Shown here: one piece after another, positions 58,015 through 64,000 of the stretch
How positions within the stretch are numbered: position 1 is the first letter of the stretch
Layout: each line of letters opens with the position of its first letter
DNA from: Ophiura sarsii
Lineage: Eukaryota; Echinodermata; Ophiuroidea; Amphilepidida; Ophiuridae
DNA: 64,000 nucleotides
Assembly: GCA_035610835.1 (NCBI GenBank)
Contig: CM069449.1
Coordinates: 10,993,855 to 11,057,854 of the forward strand
Direction: 5' to 3'
The notes under the pieces: generated by a model
What the model saw: the letters and a program-made list of their open reading frames with translations, nothing else
Told to the model about the DNA's origin: nothing
The model's database searches: none
Made by a program: the position numbers and the translations under genes

Positions 58015-58196
58015 CATGATTACCGGATGATCTGCCGCGTGTTTCTCTTAAAAGGTTATTTAAAAACGGATTCCTGTAGTCTGCAACATCTTGTTGTGAC
58101 GAAACGAGGACCAATGTTGTAAGTACACAGACTGTAAACAAAAATACTGCTCTTGTGGCCATTGTGACTGTGTGTTGTGGGGTGTGTGGTTTATTT
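58015..58196 (-). CDS. Exon encoding signal peptide of a small secreted protein
   Basis: On the minus strand an acceptor CTTTTTGTTTCAG (AG at 58198-58197) opens an exon with 34 nt of 5' UTR. An ATG at 58162 in context CACAATGG follows, then 49 open codons to a donor CATG|GTAAGT, exon end 58015, phase 1. The first residues MATRAVFLFTVCVLTTLVLV are a textbook signal peptide with a likely cleavage after VSSQ or VSS. The following part includes DVADYRNPFLNNLLRETRGR, which could be a propeptide or peptide hormone with Arg processing sites. Without splicing the frame runs on for 74 codons (GKWCNSPCIDGD) to a stop at 57940. The next exon was not identified; one possibility uses the acceptor TTATTACACAG near 57467. 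Family unknown. Confidence 0.5.
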
Positions 58197-59440
58197 CTGA
58201 AACAAAAAGAAAAGGGAGATAACATTATTATAGCTATTCTAATAAACTTAGACGTTTGCGCTCCCAACGCAAAACCAATGACTTCTTTTGTTTTCCTCCT
58301 TTTTTAATTTTAAAATCATTTTTCATTTGTTATTTTGACTCCCCCAACATCTGGGGGCCAGGGCACAGCGTGTGTCTCCCGCCACTAGTTAAACAACTGC
58401 CGACAGCAGACTTGGTGTTCAGGATATGAACCCCTCAAAAGTATGCAGACCTAGAAAATATAACTGATTATAAATGATAGTTTAATTTCTCCTCTACAAT
58501 TTGAGATATTGCTCACGAAGATTAGTTAACAATAATTATTAAGAACGCTACACAAGAAAAGAATGAGACAAAGTGCAGTTTTAATTTTTGCACTTGGGTT
58601 TTGAACACGCCGGATAGTGTGACAGGTGTGCATGGGTTCCATTGATCAATTGAACCATCCCCAATCCTCACTTAGAGACCGTTAAATTATCACAGTTAAT
58701 CAATGAATATGTCTATTGCTACAACGAGGATGCTAACTTGAAAAACGGACTTAGTTTTGGTTTTGGACACATGGCTGTATTAATATTATGTTAATATAAT
58801 ATATATAAGAGATGACATTCCTGTACCAAATTAGTTAACAATTTTACGTGTTTGCCATATGTTAGGCGTTAAAGGCATATGCCAGTTACTGGCTGATGGT
58901 CAAACACGTTTGAACGTTTGAACATGAAAAGGAATACTCATTAACACTCAAAACGGTATATGAAAACATTATACAACCATGTTTCAATGTTAATTGGTTC
59001 CTTCGTTGCAAGTATTTATCAAATTTAACATTTAAGCCTGCACCTGGTCGAGAGTATTTCCAAACAATACCTCAACCAGCCTTTGCTATCAAAGCGTAGG
59101 TCAGAGCTTCTATTTAAACTTCATTCGTATCATTTCACCATTTCATTTTGCTGTAATCTTTCGTCACGTGTATTCACGAGACAGTGATTCACAGTAGACT
59201 TACATACCGTGTTCCACACGTGCCAGGATATACGAGCGATCCAATGAATCATAAACATGTTTTTTTTACACCTCCCCATTAATGTACAACGCACCATTTT
59301 ACCGCGCTTTTTATAGTCCCTTGGTATCAATGATTACGAGACGTGCAAACGGCAGACATTTTTCATGTATTGTACATCATTATGATATGATGTCATGGAC
59401 ATTTTTTCTATTCGATATAATCACATCCGCTAGCAGACGG
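58197..59440. other. Intergenic or intronic region upstream of the secreted-peptide exon
   Basis: The presence of an acceptor before the 58196 exon implies that a 5' UTR exon and promoter lie further right on the minus strand. I could not place them. No repeat or RNA gene was recognised. Confidence 0.4.
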
Positions 59441-59628
59441 TGGCGGATCCATGATTACAATTTACGGGGGGCTGACCAAGCCCGTTTTTTCCATGAAAGG
59501 CACATTGGTACCCACAAATTCGTTAAAGGTTGTCCACATTGTTTTGCAGACAGCTCGAGAAAATTGAGAGCGGCGGGGGAGGATATATTTTCATCAAAAC
59601 CGGCACAAAAAAAACGCTTTACAAAGGT

Positions 59629-59659
<31 letters not shown>

Positions 59660-59770
59660 GCGGCGTTTGTTAAAAAAACAGATACACCCGCCCCCTCCGC
59701 AAGTGTATACAGTTTTTGCAATTTTGGCTACACGACAGTCGTATATAGTCTTTTAGCGTGTTTCTATTGA
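59441..59770. other. GC-rich repeat-like patch with G homopolymer
   Basis: GGTGGCGGATCCATGATTAC near 59440, a G run at about 59639-59660 and CCGCCCCCTCCGC near 59690 resemble the hAT-like CAGTGGCG...family, but matching ends and a target duplication were not found. The ORFs through the homopolymers are artefacts. Confidence 0.35.
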
Positions 59771-60084
59771 GGCACTGGAAAATAAACGTTAAGTTAGTCC
59801 CCGTTTTTACTCACGAAAATTACCGGGAAATTATACCGGTAAGTTTACATTGTAAAACAAGTTCAACAGTACGCACTTCCGGGTCATGAGTACTTGCGTT
59901 AATCGGGTTGCTGTTTCTACTAGACAACTACTTTGTTTGTTTAAAGTTTTAATAAAAATAAAAATAAATCACTTTTATGTTTTCGGACAACGTAACAAAA
60001 TCAGTTTTTGGTTAAAAAATGCCAAAATTGCACCCAAAACATCTAAAGACACTTCTCTAGGATGGGGTTTCTTTTTATAACAAA

Positions 60085-60940
60085 ATCAATTTCTAGTGAA
60101 ATTTGATACCAAAAATGGATTATCTGACTCATTTCCTTCCAAAAATGTATACTTTTATAATACATCACATTAATAGTTCAAAAGTTATAGTGCTTGATAA
60201 ATGTTATAATATTAGGGTTAACACCCCCTTAAAAGTTTCGATATGCACTGTCCAGAGATTCATACATCACACCAGCCAAATATGACATGTTTATGTTATT
60301 TATAGGTAGAAAGGTTCCACGGTGATTATCCATCGAGAAAATGACTCCCTCTTGTTATTAGCTTCTGGTCACGCGTTATGAACTCGCCTCCCAATAGGGT
60401 GGTGCCGTTACATTTTTTAGCTTCATGCTGTCATTTTCCTCAAATATTTTTAAAACCACAAAAGCTATCTCAACAAATTTGGTATCATTTTAAAGCCCTA
60501 ATAACAAGCTATCTGCCTGCAAAATGGCATTGGTATAGCTAATACAGAAAGGGAGATACAGCTGTTTGATGTTTGGGGACCAGGGGTGGTGCTGGAAGGG
60601 GTGTTTCTGGAAGGGGTGCCGCCTGTACAAACTCAATGGGGATAATCCCATGCGTTGTTCTTTTTACAATAACTAGTCATCCCCTAATGTTAAAAACACA
60701 GTTTTGGTCCCATTTCAAAGGATACTTAGTAGTCATTAAGTATGTGGTTCAACAGACTTGTCAACTGTTATTAACAACTAATTAATTATGGATAAGACAA
60801 TGATCATCAGCTTTCTTCCTATTCGCTACACAGTCAACATGAATAATCAGCCTCAATTTACCGGATTTATAAAAATGACTATAACAGAAAAAGTTTTCAA
60901 CCTATGATAGCAAAAGTATACATTTTTGGAAAGCTTGTAA
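60085..60940. repeat. Members of a diverged dispersed repeat (GTATACTTTTAT family)
   Basis: The phrase ACTCATTTCCTTCCAAAAAT then GTATACTTTTAT, AGTTCAAAAGTTATAGTGCT and TTGATAAAT resembles 53875-53965. A reverse-oriented version is near 60905 (AAAAGTATACATTTTTGG). Shorter relatives are at 61275-61310 and 62300-62420. It is either an old transposon family or a locally amplified segment. Confidence 0.5.
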
Positions 60941-61312
60941 CTAGAGGAATTTAGAAATGCAGTTTATATCAGGGAAGGGTTCATCCTTAAACAAATATTT
61001 CTGAAAATTCTAAAAATATATAAAATAAAAATTTGAGATATTCACTAGCCGGTATAATTACCATACCGACGTAGTAACTTTGACAAATATATATCATCTA
61101 ATGGGTAATTTCATGAGAAATTCAAATATGTAAACAAAATAATGATAGGGATAGGTATACAAAATATATGGATCTCAAATTAAAAATTAAAAAACTCTGA
61201 TATTTTCCGAACATTTCCGATCATACCATTTTAGTTCTTGGTCGTACTATAATTATAATGACATATTTGGTTTCCTCATGCAATTTCCCTTCAGAAAATG
61301 TATACTTTTACT

Positions 61313-61513
61313 ACCTCAGGGGGGTATACAAGCAAATATAAATGTGTAAAGTTAAATTCATGTCGCGAAAGCCAAAATCCGTGTGTAACGCGAAAGGAGG
61401 CGAGCTTAAAACACATGACCTTCTTTGAAAGAAGTAGAGTGGAAGATTTAATCCCACTGAGTAGCTGGCAATTATACGACTACGCGCAAGTCGCTGATGA
61501 ACAGTTAAAGTGA
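61313..61513 (+). CDS. Candidate terminal coding exon, unknown protein
   Basis: After the acceptor CTTTTACTACCTCAG (AG ending at 61318) the plus strand is open for about 64 codons to TGA at 61511-61513. The sequence looks protein-like: YTSKYKCVKLNSCRESQNPC, then TFFERSRVEDLIPLSSWQLY and DYAQVADEQLK. It is hydrophilic, with three Cys in the first part. Entry would be in phase 1. The acceptor falls at the edge of the GTATACTTTTA repeat, which weakens the call. No upstream exon was recognised, and a hAT-like MITE begins 54 bp after the stop. Confidence 0.35.
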   Translation, partial: TSGGYTSKYKCVKLNSCRESQNPCVTRKEASLKHMTFFERSRVEDLIPLSSWQLYDYAQVADEQLK

Positions 61514-61567
61514 ATGTCAACAGACTGACGACATGTTTTGTCTAATATGTTTCAAAGGTCTTTAAGT

Positions 61568-61959
61568 CAGTAGCGTATCTCCGGGGGTCAGGGGAGGGGT
61601 AGAGTGCCCCCCTGACAGCTTTGACCGTGAAGACTAGCTCAAACTACCGGGCCAAAGGTGGAAATGATTTTTATTTTCATAGGTATATACATTTGGTTTG
61701 GGAGGGGATGGGGGAAGGGCTGCGCGAGGACCCAAATTTAAGTCTGGTCGTATTAGATTAGCATTTTTGGTTAATTATCGAGCTACAAACGACAGTTTGG
61801 GGACGTCACGTCACAACCCCCTCGCAAATTTGTGACTCGGTGGCGGCATTCCTCAAAAGTTGACAGCCTGGTAAAGAAACATTAAACCTGGAAAAAGTTA
61901 AAGTCCACCGGAAAAAATACCCTTTGTCCCCTCTGACAAGTGACCCAAATACGCCAGTG
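61568..61959. mobile_element. hAT-like MITE, 392 bp, eroded
   Basis: The left end CAGTAGCGTATCTCCGGGGG and right end CCCAAATACGCCAGTG are imperfect inverted repeats. The flanking octamers CTTTAAGT and CTTCAGGT match at 6 of 8 positions. Same type as 1907-2500. Confidence 0.7.
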
Positions 61960-63362
61960 CTTCAGGTATATAAAATAGCTGATATTATTTCAAAGTCCAT
62001 ACCATTTGTTAGGATATGATTTTTTCCCCAGTTTTTTCTATCAGATTGGTGCGGTGTAACACTTTTCAAAACATGGACAAGTCTTGTACTATTGGCACTT
62101 TTTGGTCTATAACTCAAAAAATAAATAGAATATTCCCAAAACAAAAAAGGCACCCTGGGGAATGAATCAGGATTATCATAAAACTAGTATGACAAAATTT
62201 GACAAAATATATTTTGAGTTATCTTTGCAGAACATAAAATGGGTCAAAAAGCGTGTTTTTTATAATTTTCTTCGAAATGGTCAACTTCATTATCATGGTT
62301 CGATTCATTGAACCCTTTTCTGCAACAAACTGTATACTTATATACAGATTAAATGAATATTGAAGAAGTTACGGCAGTTTTACGAAGGCTGTACCTGAGA
62401 GTCCACACCCCCTTTAAAACCCCGACAACACACGCATGCATCATAAAATATGTTCTTGTATAGATCGATGTTTTGAATATGCCTTATTGCAAATAGGCAA
62501 ATATCACCAAAGGTAAATGAGTTCAAATTTCCAAATATCAAAATCATTCCTCTACATACATACATTATGAAAATCGTGTTCACACTTGTAAAAACGAGGA
62601 AACGAGTCTACATGTGGTTATATAGGTGTCCTCCTAACTGCAGAAACAAACCCCAACAAATACAAAGAGAGCGAGCTCCTACGTTTTGTTGTACATATCT
62701 AGAACACAATAGTTTACTTCAAACTGTGTCAGTTGACCAGGAAAGACGTTAATAGCGGTAGTCGATGGTATAATTGTCTCATACCTTTAAGCTTTGTGTT
62801 AACCCTTCCCACACAATTCTCATCATGATAGTGGAAATTCAAATTCTATCCAATACTTTTACCAAGTCTGACGTGTGATAATAGGATCGACCTAGCTGTT
62901 AAATCGCTGTGCACTTTTATACTTAGACTTGATTTCTTCACGAAATTAGCATCGTCATTCGCTTGGTTTACCTCGGGCAATTCGGATATCCCCCGATAGA
63001 TATGCGTAACGCGAGCCCTTTGAGACTGTGACTGTACATGTGTTCAGATTAGATGAAAAGGTGATTTGCGTGTAACGTTCTGGCAACGATAGCATATGTA
63101 ACTGCCTGGAAGGAGGCTGAAGCCGTGGTCTTGTCAGGTATCAACAGGTGGTTTGATTCCATTCATTGAATGAAATCATCTGTGCAAGAATGTGTTTAAT
63201 CAACACCCGGGATTGGTTATTGGACAAATCTATTATATTTCTATGTGAATTTGTATTCTTATTTATGATCATACAATACTATATTTCTGTGTAAACATAC
63301 CTATTATGAGATAAGCTAAATGGTGTTTCACATTTAGTCCAAGATCAGTAGCAGACGATTCG
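61960..63362. other. Intergenic region with diverged repeats
   Basis: 62090-62420 belongs to the old dispersed family (TTGGCACTTTTTGGTC also occurs near 53665). A strong-looking acceptor TGTCCTCCTAACTGCAG at about 62644 precedes a 35-codon open frame to a stop near 62752, too short to call. No other gene evidence. Confidence 0.35.
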
Positions 63363-63772
63363 CACGGCTGTTTGATCCCACATAATGTGTCCGTTTTATT
63401 CTGAGAACACTATAACTTGCTGGCCAAGTTCTTTTTTTAAACTGATTCAAATACCTGAATATACTGGCCATCTTTTGTAGAAATGTCAGAACATTTGTTG
63501 GTGCCAGTTCTGAGAAATAGAGCTTTATATATTAGTATTTACTATAATAGCGCCCTCAGCGGCCACATTTCCCATAGAGTTAGGCCTAATTGTAAAATAT
63601 CAAGTAGAAAATGCCGATAATTTAAAAAGGGCTAGAACAATTTTCTTTACATTTTCACCGTATACTCTTATTCATTTGCACTACCTTAATCAGGTCAAAC
63701 CACAAAAGGGCCACTATATAATCTTTTTAACCCCATCATTTTTATTATAAAGCGAACAGTCAAACAGCCGTG
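63363..63772. mobile_element. MITE with CACGGCTGTTTGA ends, copy outside the array
   Basis: Ends CACGGCTGTTTGA and TCAAACAGCCGTG with flanks TTCG (63359-63362) and TTCA (63773-63776). It aligns along its length with 14468-14868 and 26258-26659 with more divergence, and its flanks are unrelated, so it is an independent insertion of the same family. Confidence 0.88.
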
Positions 63773-64000
63773 TTCAGGTGGGTAGTAGAGTAGTGGTTGG
63801 GTAAATACAAACAAACGGCTATTATTTAACCTATGCAAGGAACAATCAGACGGACTTCGCATGGGGAAATCAAGTAATGGTGTTACATTTGCAACTACGC
63901 CAACTTGATACTTATGATGACATTTATTTCAGCCATTTGGTAATGAAACTTTATTTATTCCAGACGTTTTCTTTACTTTCAGCTCCCAAAAGAATTGCAG
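63773..64000. other. Window edge, nothing recognised
   Basis: No feature was identified. The TTTACTTTCAGCTCCC phrase at the very end resembles a splice acceptor, but the window stops there. Confidence 0.3.

Noticed and set aside
59282..59770. 162-codon plus-strand ORF
   Set aside because: It runs through a G homopolymer (a glycine run) and a repeat-like patch, and has no splice or promoter support.

Overview
This window looks like AT-rich, intron-bearing animal DNA. The evidence is one RTE-type non-LTR retrotransposon remnant, many small inverted-repeat transposons with TA, TTAA, 3-bp or 8-bp target duplications, GT/AG splice signals, TATA/CCAAT promoter-like elements and frequent TAGGCCTA-type palindromes. 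No operons, Shine-Dalgarno sites or long bacterial ORFs are present. A marine invertebrate, possibly an echinoderm, is a guess from sequence texture only. No complete known protein-coding gene can be recognised. The gene calls are short exons supported by splice sites, open frames and agreement between paralogous copies.

Layout. 1-2755 is unique-looking DNA with two local duplications, a 555-bp fold-back element and a hAT-like element. 2756 to about 46107 is a direct tandem array of three full units and one partial unit (2756, 14894, 26685, 37117), each about 9-12 kb. Units differ by deletions and by insertions found in one copy only. Units 2-4 carry a roughly 3.9-4.2 kb module that unit 1 lacks. 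Units 1 and 2 keep an RTE reverse-transcriptase fragment that unit 3 has lost. Comparing copies gives exact empty sites for most insertions.

Candidate genes in the array. A plus-strand gene has a 21-codon first coding exon (all four units) and a 63-codon second exon (open in units 3 and 4, broken in unit 2, absent from unit 1). A minus-strand gene has two 3' exons encoding a six-cysteine C-terminus in units 2-4. Exon lengths, frame and splice sites of the second gene are kept in all three copies. Both are probably recent tandem paralogues, partly decaying.

The most unusual element is a 2,858-bp fold-back transposon at 11214-14071 in unit 1. It has about 0.9-kb inverted repeats, each carrying a tRNA-Ile-like sequence with A and B boxes and a T-run, plus a third class-II (Ser-like) tRNA sequence in the middle. 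A precise TA empty site is present in unit 2.

46108-64000 is mostly single copy with scattered elements: mariner-like, piggyBac-like TTAA, hAT-like and long hairpins. It also holds a diverged relic of the array unit near 55370-55885, a duplicated segment (54436-55400 and 56524-56960), a promising minus-strand exon for a small secreted peptide (58015-58196) and a possible plus-strand terminal exon (61313-61513). Another copy of the 0.4-kb element found in units 1 and 2 lies at 63363-63772.
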